Of a stretch of 64,000 nt of DNA, positions 18,387-27,569 are shown piece by piece (position 1 is the stretch's first letter; every line of letters starts with the position of its first letter). The DNA lies in assembly GCA_937873155.1 (NCBI GenBank), contig CALMVZ010000010.1, positions 434,001-498,000 on the forward strand. Reading direction: 5' to 3'. Origin of the DNA: an uncultured Bacteroidota bacterium. Its GTDB lineage: Bacteria; Bacteroidota; Bacteroidia; B-17B0; Aurantibacillaceae. Made by a program: the position numbers and the translations under genes. The notes beneath the pieces were generated by a model. That model did no database searches. It was not told where the DNA came from and saw nothing but the letters and a program-made list of their open reading frames with translations.

Positions 18387-19937
18387 ATGAAAAAAATATT
18401 TACCCTTTTTACCCTTTTAACTTTCGGCGCGCAATTGAACGCGCAGATATTCCATAAGCGTTATAATTACACAAGCGAGATCATGCAAAATCAAACCTCG
18501 TGCGTAAACAACAATCGTATCTATACTGCTTCCTCGAGTTTTATGTTGCAGGGACAGATTTCAATTCAGAAAACAGACCTGGCCGGAAATCTTGTTTTCA
18601 CTAAAACGGTTCTTTTCGGTACATCATTTCCTGCAATTAGTATTAAGAAGATGATCACTTCGGGAGATAAACTATTTTTAGTAGGAAGCGTTAATCCGGG
18701 CTCAGCAACCGACGGTGTTCTTTTGGTAGTTGATACAAATGTTACCAATCCTGTTGTTTATGCTAAGTCATATGGTACCGCTTCAGGAAAAGAAGATTTC
18801 TATGATATTTTACAGGCATCGAATACGGATCTCGTAATGGTCGGCCATTCTACAGTGCCGACTTCAACTGTTGGTGTTGACAGATATCTTCCGTTTGTTG
18901 TTCGTGTTGCAGTGGCAACAGGAAATGTGGTCTATCAAAAAATATTTGATGACGGACAAAGTAAAATGTGTTTTTCAGTGGCAGAAGATGCTCCTAACAA
19001 CAGTTTGTTCATTGCAGGCGGCATGCAAAGCGCTAACTCTACTCATATTTTCAAAATTACTGATGACGCTTTAGGAAATGTGGTGGCAGCCAAGAACATG
19101 TATTTCTCTTCTCAGCCAATGAACGTGAAAAAATTGCAGGTATACGGATCAAAAGTTTTCATGATCGGCGGAGATCTTATGAATAATTTAATGACCGTAG
19201 AAACAGACCTTACATTAAATGCAATTGTAATGCCTAAATACTATACCAATTTCAGGTATCATGATATGGTTAAAGTTGGAAGCAGGAATTATATTGCAGG
19301 TGTTGCGGCAATAACAGGTACCGTAGGTTATCTTTCTGCTTTAAGAATGGATTCTGTATTCAATTATCAAATAGGAACAACTTATTCTTTAGTTCCGGTA
19401 CCGGTTTTTAATTACCACGCTGTTAATGTTGTGAACAAGAATAATACTATGTATTGGATAGCACAGGAAGGCTGGACGGCTCCCGCACCATATACAAACC
19501 GCTATATTGTAGCTTCTGACATGGCTCTGAATGCAACTTGTAATACTCCATTGACATTAACTCCGGGAAACAATATCAATACAATTGGTATGACCACATT
19601 TACAACGCCATTAAATACGTTCACTGTGGTTAACTACAATCCATTCCCAAATGCATTAACACCAGGTATTACAACATTATGTTCACCAACAGGAATTGAG
19701 AATGTAAATGAGAATTTCGAAAAATTCGTTATTAAGAATGGTGTTGATAAAGTGATCATCGAGTCGCCTTATTCAGATTATTCAGTAAGTATGTTTGATA
19801 TTTCAGGAAAAATGATCTCTGCAGAGAAAGTGAGCGAGCAAACTAAAGAGATCGGTCTTTCAACATTTGCAAATGGTATTTATATTCTGAAAATAGAGTA
19901 TAAAGGATATGAACAGCGTCAGAAAATAATACACTAA
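18387..19937 (+). CDS. Secreted protein with T9SS type A sorting domain
   Basis: 516 residues. The signal peptide is MKKIFTLFTLLTFGAQLNAQ. The body (25-430) has repeated short beta motifs of the type GNLVFTKTV, DKLFLVGSV, TDLVMVGHS, NSLFIAGGM and SKVFMIGGD, spaced like blades of a beta-propeller, as in other Bacteroidota 'delta-60 repeat'-like secreted proteins. The last 75 residues form a type A sorting domain (YSVSMFDISGKMIS ... GLSTFANGIYILKIEYKG ... QRQKIIH), although the usual YPNP is replaced by IIESPYSDY. The function is unknown; by its signals the protein is surface-attached or released. It is transcribed alone, with a terminator that overlaps the end of ribD. Confidence 0.75.
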   Translation: MKKIFTLFTLLTFGAQLNAQIFHKRYNYTSEIMQNQTSCVNNNRIYTASSSFMLQGQISIQKTDLAGNLVFTKTVLFGTSFPAISIKKMITSGDKLFLVGSVNPGSATDGVLLVVDTNVTNPVVYAKSYGTASGKEDFYDILQASNTDLVMVGHSTVPTSTVGVDRYLPFVVRVAVATGNVVYQKIFDDGQSKMCFSVAEDAPNNSLFIAGGMQSANSTHIFKITDDALGNVVAAKNMYFSSQPMNVKKLQVYGSKVFMIGGDLMNNLMTVETDLTLNAIVMPKYYTNFRYHDMVKVGSRNYIAGVAAITGTVGYLSALRMDSVFNYQIGTTYSLVPVPVFNYHAVNVVNKNNTMYWIAQEGWTAPAPYTNRYIVASDMALNATCNTPLTLTPGNNINTIGMTTFTTPLNTFTVVNYNPFPNALTPGITTLCSPTGIENVNENFEKFVIKNGVDKVIIESPYSDYSVSMFDISGKMISAEKVSEQTKEIGLSTFANGIYILKIEYKGYEQRQKIIH

Positions 19938-19967
19938 GGAGAGTAAACTGATGTTGTTTAAAACAGG

Positions 19968-20010
19968 CCCGCTTGAATCTATGACCTTGTCAGGATAAGA
20001 GCGGGTTTTT
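19968..20010 (+). terminator. Probable rho-independent terminator overlapping ribD 3' end
   Basis: CCCGCT (19968-19973) pairs with AGCGGG (20000-20005), followed by TTTTTT. The loop is long (26 bases). The right arm and T tract are also the last codons of ribD on the other strand. Confidence 0.5.
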
Positions 20011-21039
20011 TATTATCAATAAGTAGTCTGTTCCTGATTTTTCCTGTAATGCTTTGCTAAGATCAAGTTGAGGTGCTTTTATGCCGCTATTAAAATTCTT
20101 ATCAGGATTTTTAAATATGCGCGCCTCGTCCCATAAATTTTCATTGATAAAACTTTGGAGCAAAGTAGTGCCGCCTTCAACAATAAGGCTCGAAATATTT
20201 GAATCCGCCAGTTTGTTTAAGATCTGTTGAAGAATATTCTTGCTAAAATCTATCTGAATATAAAACGTATTCCCGAAAGATGGTTTTTGATGCCCGGTGA
20301 AAACTAAAGTTTCAGCTTCATCATTGAATATTTTGGAATCCGGTTTTAATTTCAGGTCTTTATCAATGAGAATACGAATAGGATTTTTTCCTTCAACTAA
20401 CCTTACTGTTAATTCAGGATCATCGCATGCAACAGTTTTTGTTCCTACCATTATGGCTTGTTCCTGTGAGCGCCAAATGTGAACTAATTTCCTGTTATCA
20501 TCGCAAGTGATCCAATTTTCATTCTTATTTTCAGGTACAGGATCCAGGCTGATAAATCCATCGTTGGTTTGCGCCCATTTTAAAATAATGTACGGACGTT
20601 TCTTCTCATAAAAAGTAAAAAAGCGTTTATTTAATTCGCGCCCTTCTTTTTCTAAAACACCACTTTCAACTTCAATGCCGGCTTTTTTTAATTTCTCAAT
20701 TCCTTTTCCGCCGACCAGTGGATTTGTATCGACGTTGCATATAACAACTTTCTTAAATTTTTTAGCAATGATCAGATCAGAACAAGGAGGCGTTTTTCCA
20801 TGATGTGAGCAAGGTTCCAATGTCACATACAAAGTACAATCACTGAAATCAAAGCCAGGTTCCAAAGAATTGATCGCATTCACTTCTGCATGCGCCTCTC
20901 CGAATTTCTGATGATAGCCTTCTGCAATTATCTTATTATCTTTTATGATCACACATCCCACCATTGGATTAGGCGCCACCGCCGGCCAGCCAAGTTTAGC
21001 CAGGTCCAGCGCTTTTTGCATATAAGTGGAATGATTCAT
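19990..21039 (-). CDS. ribD: RibD: bifunctional riboflavin deaminase/reductase
   Basis: 349 residues. The N-terminal half is a cytidine-deaminase-fold domain with zinc motifs HAEVNAI (His and catalytic Glu, about residue 49) and PCSHHGKTPPC (two Cys ligands, about 74-84), deaminating the pyrimidine intermediate. The C-terminal half (about 150-349) is an HTP/dihydrofolate-reductase-like domain with LKWAQTNDGFIS, ILIDKDLKL and VEGGTTLLQSFI, which reduces the ribose side chain. Together they carry out the second and third steps of riboflavin synthesis in the cytoplasm. The length is normal for the family. No other rib gene is adjacent, and no FMN riboswitch is visible in the 62-base gap to the divergent gene. 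Confidence 0.95.
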   Translation of the reverse strand: MNHSTYMQKALDLAKLGWPAVAPNPMVGCVIIKDNKIIAEGYHQKFGEAHAEVNAINSLEPGFDFSDCTLYVTLEPCSHHGKTPPCSDLIIAKKFKKVVICNVDTNPLVGGKGIEKLKKAGIEVESGVLEKEGRELNKRFFTFYEKKRPYIILKWAQTNDGFISLDPVPENKNENWITCDDNRKLVHIWRSQEQAIMVGTKTVACDDPELTVRLVEGKNPIRILIDKDLKLKPDSKIFNDEAETLVFTGHQKPSFGNTFYIQIDFSKNILQQILNKLADSNISSLIVEGGTTLLQSFINENLWDEARIFKNPDKNFNSGIKAPQLDLSKALQEKSGTDYLLIIKNPLLS

Positions 21040-21101
21040 AAATTAGATACGAAATTAACGAAAAGATACGGTAAATTTATGCCTTCATCAGTACTGAAAC
21101 T

Positions 21102-22838
21102 ATGAGTCACGCCAAAACATCTTTTTTTGAGAATCAACGGATCTCCATTCTCATTCTGGTTGGCATCACCTTGGTTATTTATTTAAAAAGTTTCTTTTAT
21201 GGATTCTCTCCAATGGATGAAGATTGGCTTATCATCCGTGACCAGCCCTACCTTGCTAATTGGCATAGTATAAAAACAGCTTTTCAGGATGCTATCCAGG
21301 GATTATATTACCGCCCTGTACAGATCGTCACTTATATTATAGATTATCATATCGGCGGAGCCAATCCGTTCATTTACCATTTCAATAATGTGCTTCTGCA
21401 TACATTATCGGTAGTGATGTTGTATAAGCTTTTATTGGAATTCAATATTAAAAAAGTAAATGCGTTCTTTTTAACAGCAGTGTTTGCTGTGCATCCGGTT
21501 GCTTTGCATGCAGTGGCCTGGATCCCGGGAAGACACGATCTTTTGCTGTGTTTATTTACAATAGCTTCGTGTTATCATTTGATAAAGTACATTAAAACCG
21601 GAAGTATATTTAATGCTCTTAGCCAGCTTGTTTTCTTTACGCTTGCACTTTTCACAAAGGAGAATTCTGTTTTTCTTTTTCCTGTCTTCGTTTTTATCTT
21701 TATTATTTTTCCTCCGGTAAATAAGAAAAAAGCAGCAATACTTAGTGCAGTTTGGTTATTGCAGATCTCTGTTTGGTATTATATGTTAACGGCCGTGATC
21801 AAAACGACTTTAACTGCAGGCGCAGGTTTTTTCACAACACTAAAAAGTTTCACTTATGCCATGCTAATGTTCATTGGTAAATCTTTCATTCCTGTCAATC
21901 AATCCGTAGCGCCAATCTACGACACCATAAGCGTTATTGCAGGAATTGTTGTGATCATTTTGATTTTTCTAGTCTGGTATAAGTGGGGCGTTGCCAATAA
22001 AAAGATAGCGATGCTTGGTGTCGGTATTTATTTTGCATTGTTAGCGGTCGCAGTTTGGTTTGGTTCAACTTTACCAACAGGAGAACATCTCGAGCATCGC
22101 GTCTATACTTCAATGATAGGAGTAATTATATTATTAAGCCAATTCAGGATAGATCTCAATTCAAAAACAGTCAGAAGGGTCTTTTCCCTGGTAATAATTG
22201 CTTTGGGACTTAAAACATTTGTAAGGCTGAATGTGTATAGCAATGAAGTTTCTTATTTAAGTGAAGCAGTAAAAGATTGCCCGAAGAACTATTTTTATCA
22301 TGCTCGTTTAGGAAATTTTTTATCTGATAGAAAAGAATACAGGAAGGCTTTGGATTGTTACAATACCGCCATTGGTTTATACAATAAAAAGCCGCAAGTG
22401 TATAACGATCGTGCTAATGCATACTTTAATTTAAATAAAAAGGACGAAGCAATAGCTGATTATACAAAAGCATACGAGTTAGGAAAAAATCCGCAGGTTC
22501 TATTGTTCCGCTGCCTAGCCTATAAAAAGTTCGGTGATCTTCAAAATGCATTCCGGGACCTCACAGTACTGAGCCAATGTTGCAGGGATCTCCTCCCGCC
22601 CGGGTTGGAACAGGAAATAGTTTCAGGACTTGTTACTACCAGGATGGATGAATTGAATAGGATGATAGCTGCAGAGCCAACCAACGCTTTATTATACGTT
22701 AACAGGGCTAAATTCTATATAGATTACAGGATGGGAAAAGAAGCCCTTGCTGACCTTAAAAAAGCCTGTGAATTAGAGCCGGATAACAAGGAATATAAGG
22801 GATATTACAACGAGCTTAATAACTCTTTTCCTCATTAA
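21102..22838 (+). CDS. Polytopic GT-C-like membrane protein with C-terminal TPRs
   Basis: 578 residues. About nine or ten hydrophobic segments span residues 15-370. After the first comes an acidic loop FSPMDEDWLI and then YYRPVQIVTYIIDYHIGG, a pattern shared by GT-C glycosyltransferases (PMT/TMTC type) that use lipid-linked sugars. The C-terminal third (about 390-570) holds TPRs (YFYHARLGNFLSDRKEYRKAL, PQVYNDRANAYFNLNKKDEA). This layout matches the Bacteroidota 'O-mannosyltransferase-like, TPR' proteins. A glycosyl-transfer role is likely by fold, but the donor and acceptor are unknown. It is divergent from ribD. Confidence 0.7.
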   Translation: MSHAKTSFFENQRISILILVGITLVIYLKSFFYGFSPMDEDWLIIRDQPYLANWHSIKTAFQDAIQGLYYRPVQIVTYIIDYHIGGANPFIYHFNNVLLHTLSVVMLYKLLLEFNIKKVNAFFLTAVFAVHPVALHAVAWIPGRHDLLLCLFTIASCYHLIKYIKTGSIFNALSQLVFFTLALFTKENSVFLFPVFVFIFIIFPPVNKKKAAILSAVWLLQISVWYYMLTAVIKTTLTAGAGFFTTLKSFTYAMLMFIGKSFIPVNQSVAPIYDTISVIAGIVVIILIFLVWYKWGVANKKIAMLGVGIYFALLAVAVWFGSTLPTGEHLEHRVYTSMIGVIILLSQFRIDLNSKTVRRVFSLVIIALGLKTFVRLNVYSNEVSYLSEAVKDCPKNYFYHARLGNFLSDRKEYRKALDCYNTAIGLYNKKPQVYNDRANAYFNLNKKDEAIADYTKAYELGKNPQVLLFRCLAYKKFGDLQNAFRDLTVLSQCCRDLLPPGLEQEIVSGLVTTRMDELNRMIAAEPTNALLYVNRAKFYIDYRMGKEALADLKKACELEPDNKEYKGYYNELNNSFPH

Positions 22839-22866
22839 TTTTTAGCCGATAATCCCATAAAAATCC

Positions 22867-22874
22867 TAAATTTG
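22867..22874 (+). promoter_or_regulatory. -7 box upstream of ffh
   Basis: TAAATTTG matches TAnnTTTG and ends 20 bases before the ffh ATG. The -33 region is not convincing. Confidence 0.5.
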
Positions 22875-22894
22875 TCTTCCTTAGGATTGATACC

Positions 22895-24238
22895 ATGTTT
22901 GATAATTTAAGTGATAAACTCGACCGCGCCTTTAAAGTTTTAAAAGGCCATGGAAAAATTACAGAGATCAACGTTGCTGAAACGCTGAAAGAAGTTCGTA
23001 AAGCATTATTAGACGCCGACGTTAACTTTAAAGTAGCGAAGCAATTTACCGATACAATTAAAGAAAAAGCACTCGGGCAAAATGTATTAACTTCCGTTTC
23101 GCCGGGACAACTTTTAATTAAGATCACTCACGATGAGTTGACCAACTTAATGGGCGGCCAGAAAGAAGAGATCTTCTTAGGTGGAAACCCAACGGTCATT
23201 TTAATGAGTGGTTTACAGGGTTCGGGTAAAACAACTTTTACCGGAAAGCTCGCCAATTATTTAAAAACTAAAAAAGGAAAAAGCCCATTGATGGTGGCGT
23301 GCGACGTTTATCGTCCTGCAGCTATTGATCAGTTACATGTTTTAGGAGAGCAAATTGGTGTTCCTGTTTTCTCGAATAAAGAAGAAAAGAATCCGACTAA
23401 AATTGCAGAAGCAGCTATTAAACAAGCGAAAGAGAATGGAAATTCTGTTGTCCTTATAGATACCGCCGGCCGTTTAGCGATCGACGAGATGATGATGAAT
23501 GAAATTTCGGATCTGAAAAAGGCGATCAAGCCAAACGAGATTTTATTTGTTGTGGATGCAATGACCGGCCAGGATGCGGTGAATACTGCAAAAGCCTTCA
23601 ATGATAGATTAGATTTTGACGGTGTTATCTTAACCAAATTAGATGGTGATACCAGGGGCGGTGCGGCTTTATCAATTAAATCTGTAGTCAATAAACCGAT
23701 CAAGTTTGTTGGTACCGGCGAGAAAATGGAAGCGCTCGATGTGTTCTATCCTGAACGTATGAGCGATCGTATATTAGGAATGGGTGACGTGGTTACTTTA
23801 GTAGAGCGCGCCCAGGAACAATACAATGAAGAAGAGGCAAGGAAATTATCGAAGAAGATCGCGAAGAACCAATTCGATCTGAACGATTTCTTGAGCCAGT
23901 TACAGCAAATTAAAAAGATGGGTAATATCAAGGATTTAGTTGGTATGATCCCCGGTGTTGGAAAAGCGATTAAAGATGCGGATATAAAAGATGACGCGTT
24001 CAAACACATTGAAGCGATCATTTATTCAATGACACCGACTGAAAGGAATAAACCGGAAACAATTAACGGCAGCCGCAGACAACGTATTGCAAAAGGAAGC
24101 GGCTTGAATATTACAGAAGTAAACAAATTATTAAAGCAGTTTGAAGATACCCGCAAAATGATGCGCATGATGAACGATAAGAATGCTATGGCAAAAATGA
24201 TGCGCAATATGCCGAAAATGCCGGGCGGACCACAATAG
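22895..24238 (+). CDS. ffh: Ffh: signal recognition particle GTPase (SRP54)
   Basis: 447 residues. An N domain (1-90) is followed by the G domain with P-loop GLQGSGKTT (about 106), the DTAGR motif (about 189), TKLDGDTRGG (about 247) and a closing GTGEK. A methionine-rich M domain (about 325-447) ends MMRNMPKMPGGPQ. It binds SRP RNA and signal sequences of nascent inner-membrane and exported proteins and docks with FtsY. The length and all motifs are standard, and the gene is intact. Confidence 0.98.
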   Translation: MFDNLSDKLDRAFKVLKGHGKITEINVAETLKEVRKALLDADVNFKVAKQFTDTIKEKALGQNVLTSVSPGQLLIKITHDELTNLMGGQKEEIFLGGNPTVILMSGLQGSGKTTFTGKLANYLKTKKGKSPLMVACDVYRPAAIDQLHVLGEQIGVPVFSNKEEKNPTKIAEAAIKQAKENGNSVVLIDTAGRLAIDEMMMNEISDLKKAIKPNEILFVVDAMTGQDAVNTAKAFNDRLDFDGVILTKLDGDTRGGAALSIKSVVNKPIKFVGTGEKMEALDVFYPERMSDRILGMGDVVTLVERAQEQYNEEEARKLSKKIAKNQFDLNDFLSQLQQIKKMGNIKDLVGMIPGVGKAIKDADIKDDAFKHIEAIIYSMTPTERNKPETINGSRRQRIAKGSGLNITEVNKLLKQFEDTRKMMRMMNDKNAMAKMMRNMPKMPGGPQ

Positions 24239-24243
24239 TTCGG

Positions 24244-24323
24244 AGTTGGTAGTTGGTAGTTCGTAGAATGCCATCTCCCGATAAGTAAAACCTCTACGAA
24301 CTACAAGCTATGAACTACCAACT
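24244..24323 (+). promoter_or_regulatory. Nested inverted repeats covering the folD start codon
   Basis: Two perfect 11-bp inverted repeats are nested. AGTTGGTAGTT (24244-24254) pairs with AACTACCAACT (24313-24323), and GTAGTTCGTAG (24256-24266) pairs with CTACGAACTAC (24294-24304). The outer right arm is the first codons of folD. In RNA this would make a 22-bp helix with a small internal asymmetry that buries the folD start at 24310. There is no T tract, so it is not an ordinary terminator for ffh. It could control folD translation, or be a dispersed palindromic repeat. Confidence 0.55.
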
Positions 24324-25197
24324 AATCGACGGAAAAAAGATATCATTGCAAATGCAGGAAGAAATTGCTGCAGAAGTAAAAGCATTTACTGCTAAAGGAG
24401 GAAAAACGCCTCATTTAGCCGCTGTACTGGTTGGTGATGATCCGGCTTCAAAAGCATACGTTGGTTCAAAAGTAAAGACTTGTGAGAAGGTCGGATTCAA
24501 ATCAACACTCGTTACATTTCCTTCTACAATTACCGAGCAGGAATTATTAAATAAACTTGAAGAATTAAATAACGACAAAGATATTGATGGTTATATCGTT
24601 CAGTTACCATTGCCAAAACACATTAACGAACATAAGATCATTGAAGCTGTAAAGCCGAGTAAAGACGTTGATGGTTTTCATCCGATCAATGTTGGCCGTT
24701 TGGTTTTAGATCTTCCGACTTATATCAGTGCAACACCTTATGGCATCACTCAATTATTAGAACGTTACAATATTGAAACCTCAGGAAAGAATTGTGTGGT
24801 AATCGGAAGAAGTCATATTGTAGGCTCGCCAATGAGTATTTTAATGGCAAAGAATTCTAAATTCGCGAATTGTACGGTTACACTTTGTCATTCAAGAACA
24901 AAAGATCTGAAAGCACATTGTTTAAATGCTGATATCATTATCGCTGCCATCGGCAAGCCAAATTTCGTTACCGCCGATATGGTAAAACAAGGTTGCGTGA
25001 TCATTGATGTTGGTATCAACCGCGTTGATGATGCATCACTCCCTAAAGGTTATAAATTAGTTGGTGATGTTGATTTTGATAATTGCGCACCAAAATGTTC
25101 TTACATAACTCCTGTTCCCGGCGGAGTAGGGCCAATGACCATCGCATCTCTCTTAAAAAACACTTTGCTCTCGGCGAAGAAGGAGATCTATAAATAA
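24310..25197 (+). CDS. folD: FolD: methylenetetrahydrofolate dehydrogenase/cyclohydrolase
   Basis: 295 residues. Catalytic YVGSK (Tyr and Lys of the cyclohydrolase site, about residue 55), [16 protein letters not shown], the Rossmann segment [13 protein letters not shown] and the C-terminal signature [10 protein letters not shown] are all present. The cytoplasmic enzyme interconverts 5,10-methylene- and 10-formyl-tetrahydrofolate using NADP. The length is normal. The start codon lies inside an 11-bp arm of an inverted repeat, which may limit translation initiation. Confidence 0.97.
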   Translation: MNYQLIDGKKISLQMQEEIAAEVKAFTAKGGKTPHLAAVLVGDDPASKAYVGSKVKTCEKVGFKSTLVTFPSTITEQELLNKLEELNNDKDIDGYIVQLPLPKHINEHKIIEAVKPSKDVDGFHPINVGRLVLDLPTYISATPYGITQLLERYNIETSGKNCVVIGRSHIVGSPMSILMAKNSKFANCTVTLCHSRTKDLKAHCLNADIIIAAIGKPNFVTADMVKQGCVIIDVGINRVDDASLPKGYKLVGDVDFDNCAPKCSYITPVPGGVGPMTIASLLKNTLLSAKKEIYK

Positions 25198-25223
25198 CAG
25201 TTGACTAAAAATAAAAGAGAGTA

Positions 25224-25604
25224 ATGATTTCAAAGTCTTTACTGAAATTCTTAAAGTTCTGCTTTGTTTCCAATATTTTAATATTTGTGACAGGAATAAT
25301 AGGCATGGTGTTAGAAGTCTTAGATAAAAAATTTATTTCTTCACCGGGAAATAGCATTTTAATGTCAATTCATTTCTTTTTTGGAATTTTTGCCTTTATC
25401 CTTTGGTTTTATTGTATTTATTTTTTCTATAAGTATGACAGATATTCAAAGGTTGTTATAAAACTATTTGTGCTAAATGTAGCATACGCACCGTATTATT
25501 TCTATAAAGTTATTTGGAAACGAAAACGTCCTTTAGAAAACACGATAGATCATGATCATGATCCGGTTCTTGGAAATACAATTCACCTTGAGTCGGAAGA
25601 ATAA
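25224..25604 (+). CDS. Small three-helix membrane protein
   Basis: 126 residues. Three hydrophobic segments are visible, at about 12-34 (FCFVSNILIFVTGIIGMVL), 48-70 (IHFFFGIFAFILWFYCIYFFY) and 78-93 (IKLFVLNVAYAPYYFY), followed by a charged tail with HDHD. I do not recognise a family. It follows folD by 26 bases on the same strand and may be co-transcribed. Confidence 0.6.
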   Translation: MISKSLLKFLKFCFVSNILIFVTGIIGMVLEVLDKKFISSPGNSILMSIHFFFGIFAFILWFYCIYFFYKYDRYSKVVIKLFVLNVAYAPYYFYKVIWKRKRPLENTIDHDHDPVLGNTIHLESEE

Positions 25605-25620
25605 ACAGACAGCAAACCTT

Positions 25621-25644
25621 AGCGTCTTCGCGTCTTTGCAAACA
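25621..25644 (+). repeat. Dispersed GCGTCTTTGCG-type intergenic repeat, copy 2
   Basis: AGCGTCTTCGCGTCTTTGC followed by AAACAAA lies between two convergent genes. It matches the copy at 1481-1504 over the core CGTCTT(T/C)GCG.CTTTGC. Confidence 0.5.
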
Positions 25645-25648
25645 AAAT

Positions 25649-26926
25649 TTACTGGTCAATATAACTCACAGTTTCCTTAACAGCTTTTTTACTCGCTGAA
25701 GCTTTCCAGCCTGGCATGTTCAGGAGGATCTTTTCCAATTCTTTTTTACAGTTCGGACAATTACTATTGAACGGAGTTAAGAAATTCACACCAGTAACAA
25801 TACCTTTTTCGTTGATTGTCAATTCAGCTTTGAACGCTTTTACATTCGTCTTCAGCATTTCACTCTTATTGATCTCCACTTTTAAATAATCCTGTGGTTT
25901 GCTGTAAACATTACTTGAATATTCCAGGTTATGAACATAGCCGCTCTCATCACGTTTTGTTTCTCCTGCAACTCCGCCAACAGCCTGGTTGGTTTGTACT
26001 GCAGAAATTTCTTCGGCAGGTGCATCTTCATTACCTAAATGTTCGTCACTGCTTTTCTTCCTGTCTTTACCACCCGATTTTTTTGCAGGTTCTTTTGCAG
26101 ATTCCTTCGCAGGCTTATTTGTAGCAAGCGCAGTACTTGTTTCAGGACTTGCAGGTACAGAATTCGCGTTACCCTTTACAACAGTTTTTTCATTTGCTCC
26201 TGATTCTTGTTCTTTCGTTTTTTGTTTGGCGTCAACAACCATAGAAGGGGGACCTTCAGATTTCCACTCATCATTTTGATCTAGGTTCTTATCCATTTCC
26301 GCATCAGTAGTTTTATTGGTCTCAGCTTTTTTCTCTTTTAAAACCATGCGTGGAGTCAAACCATCATCATTTGGTTGGGATTCTGCCCGCGTTGTATTAC
26401 CAGGAATATCTTTTGTACCGGTCGCGCTTTTAGTTACCGCATCCTGTAAAGGTTTTGAATCAAGATCACTACCACCGCCATCACCACCTGAAACTTTTCC
26501 TTCTTTCTTTAGTTCTTCAGCTTCAGTTTCTGCAACCGCAGCAGGAGGAGCTGAAAGATCAGTAGGATCCGCAACATTATTGGCAACAGTTTCAGAAGTT
26601 ACGGGAGCTTCCATTGCCATTTCTTTTTTGTCGCCCATTATATTCATAAAGAAAATACTCAAGCCAACTACCAGAACTAATCCGGCGGCTAAACTCAAGT
26701 ACATCATTCCTTTTTTATTACTACCGCTTTCCTTTTGAAAATATTTTTCGTCGATCTTCTTGTTTAAAGAATCCGTTAAATTTTTCGCAAGTTCCGTATT
26801 ATCCAAACTGTCAAAACCTTCCAGCGCTTCTTTTTCAAAGTCATCCAGTCCGCCTGAATCGTTCGAATTCAATCGTTTCAATAGCTCTTCGCTATCCGGG
26901 GTATGTTTATTAAGCCCTTTGGCCAT
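25649..26926 (-). CDS. Single-pass membrane protein with TonB-like C-terminus, candidate anti-sigma factor
   Basis: 425 residues. A cytoplasmic acidic N-terminus of about 70 residues (with SEELLKRLNSNDSGGLDDFEKEALEGFDSL) precedes one transmembrane helix (YLSLAAGLVLVVGLSIFFM), a long low-complexity linker rich in Lys, Glu, Ser and Ala, and a C-terminal domain (about 330-425) resembling the TonB C-terminal fold (FKAELTINEKGIVTGVNFLTPFN ... LEKILLNMPGWKAS). That domain carries a CPNC pair, which may form a disulfide. The gene overlaps the end of the sigma-factor gene by 17 bases, implying translational coupling, so the N-terminus is a candidate sigma-binding region. No ZAS zinc motif is seen, so the anti-sigma role is inferred from context. 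Confidence 0.6.
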   Translation of the reverse strand: MAKGLNKHTPDSEELLKRLNSNDSGGLDDFEKEALEGFDSLDNTELAKNLTDSLNKKIDEKYFQKESGSNKKGMMYLSLAAGLVLVVGLSIFFMNIMGDKKEMAMEAPVTSETVANNVADPTDLSAPPAAVAETEAEELKKEGKVSGGDGGGSDLDSKPLQDAVTKSATGTKDIPGNTTRAESQPNDDGLTPRMVLKEKKAETNKTTDAEMDKNLDQNDEWKSEGPPSMVVDAKQKTKEQESGANEKTVVKGNANSVPASPETSTALATNKPAKESAKEPAKKSGGKDRKKSSDEHLGNEDAPAEEISAVQTNQAVGGVAGETKRDESGYVHNLEYSSNVYSKPQDYLKVEINKSEMLKTNVKAFKAELTINEKGIVTGVNFLTPFNSNCPNCKKELEKILLNMPGWKASASKKAVKETVSYIDQ

Positions 26927-27506
26927 TTTGTAGTTCCTCTATCTTTAATTTCAAGTTCCGTTTTCCATTCTGTATATAACTCTTCACCGCATTCGTATCA
27001 TAACCGGTTATATCCACAATTTCGTTGTACGATTTGTTCTTATAATAGAACAGTATCACACACTGTTTTTGTTCTTTGTTAAGGCTGCTTAGTGCAGTTT
27101 CTAATTGCAAAATAGCATTTTCCTTTTCATCTGCTTTAGTATTGAGATGATGATCTTCGCCGGAATCCATAAAAAGAACATTACTTTCCTGTAGCTCAAT
27201 GTCTTTCTTCAACTTTACGCTCTTCTTTCTCAACTCCATCAAGCACATGTTTTTTGAATATGTATAAAGCCAGCTTTTAAAGAATTCGATCTTATGTTTC
27301 TTAAGATCCACGGTCAGTTTTTCGAAAATCTGCATCACCACATCCTGGGCATCATCCTCATTTTTGAGGTATTTAATGCAGAGACCTAAAACGAGGTGGG
27401 AATAACGCTTAAAAAGGATGCCTAAAAACACGGAATCGCCCTTTTCGGAATAATGGCTAATTAGCTCATTATCACTAAGGTTATTATATTCCGCATTGTA
27501 CAGCAT
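26910..27506 (-). CDS. ECF-type sigma-70 factor
   Basis: 198 residues. Region 2 (about 25-95: FKRYSHLVLGLCIKYLKNEDDAQDVVMQIFEKL ... FFKSWLYTYSKNMCLMELRK) and region 4 (about 130-190: LNKEQKQCVILFYYKNKSYNEIVDITGYDTNAVKSYIQNGKRNLK) are both complete. The linker is short, as in ECF factors. It directs RNA polymerase to a small regulon. The next gene, overlapping by 17 bases, codes a membrane protein that may control it. It is divergent from the YfiR-like operon. Confidence 0.85.
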   Translation of the reverse strand: MLYNAEYNNLSDNELISHYSEKGDSVFLGILFKRYSHLVLGLCIKYLKNEDDAQDVVMQIFEKLTVDLKKHKIEFFKSWLYTYSKNMCLMELRKKSVKLKKDIELQESNVLFMDSGEDHHLNTKADEKENAILQLETALSSLNKEQKQCVILFYYKNKSYNEIVDITGYDTNAVKSYIQNGKRNLKLKIEELQNGQRA

Positions 27507-27569
27507 TTATCCCTAAAATTAGGCATTTTATGAACAAATTAACATATCGGCAGGTTAATTATTATTAAA

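Noticed and set aside
20000-21101. FMN riboswitch upstream of ribD
   Set aside because: The gap to the divergent gene is only 62 bases and shows no conserved RFN-type helices.
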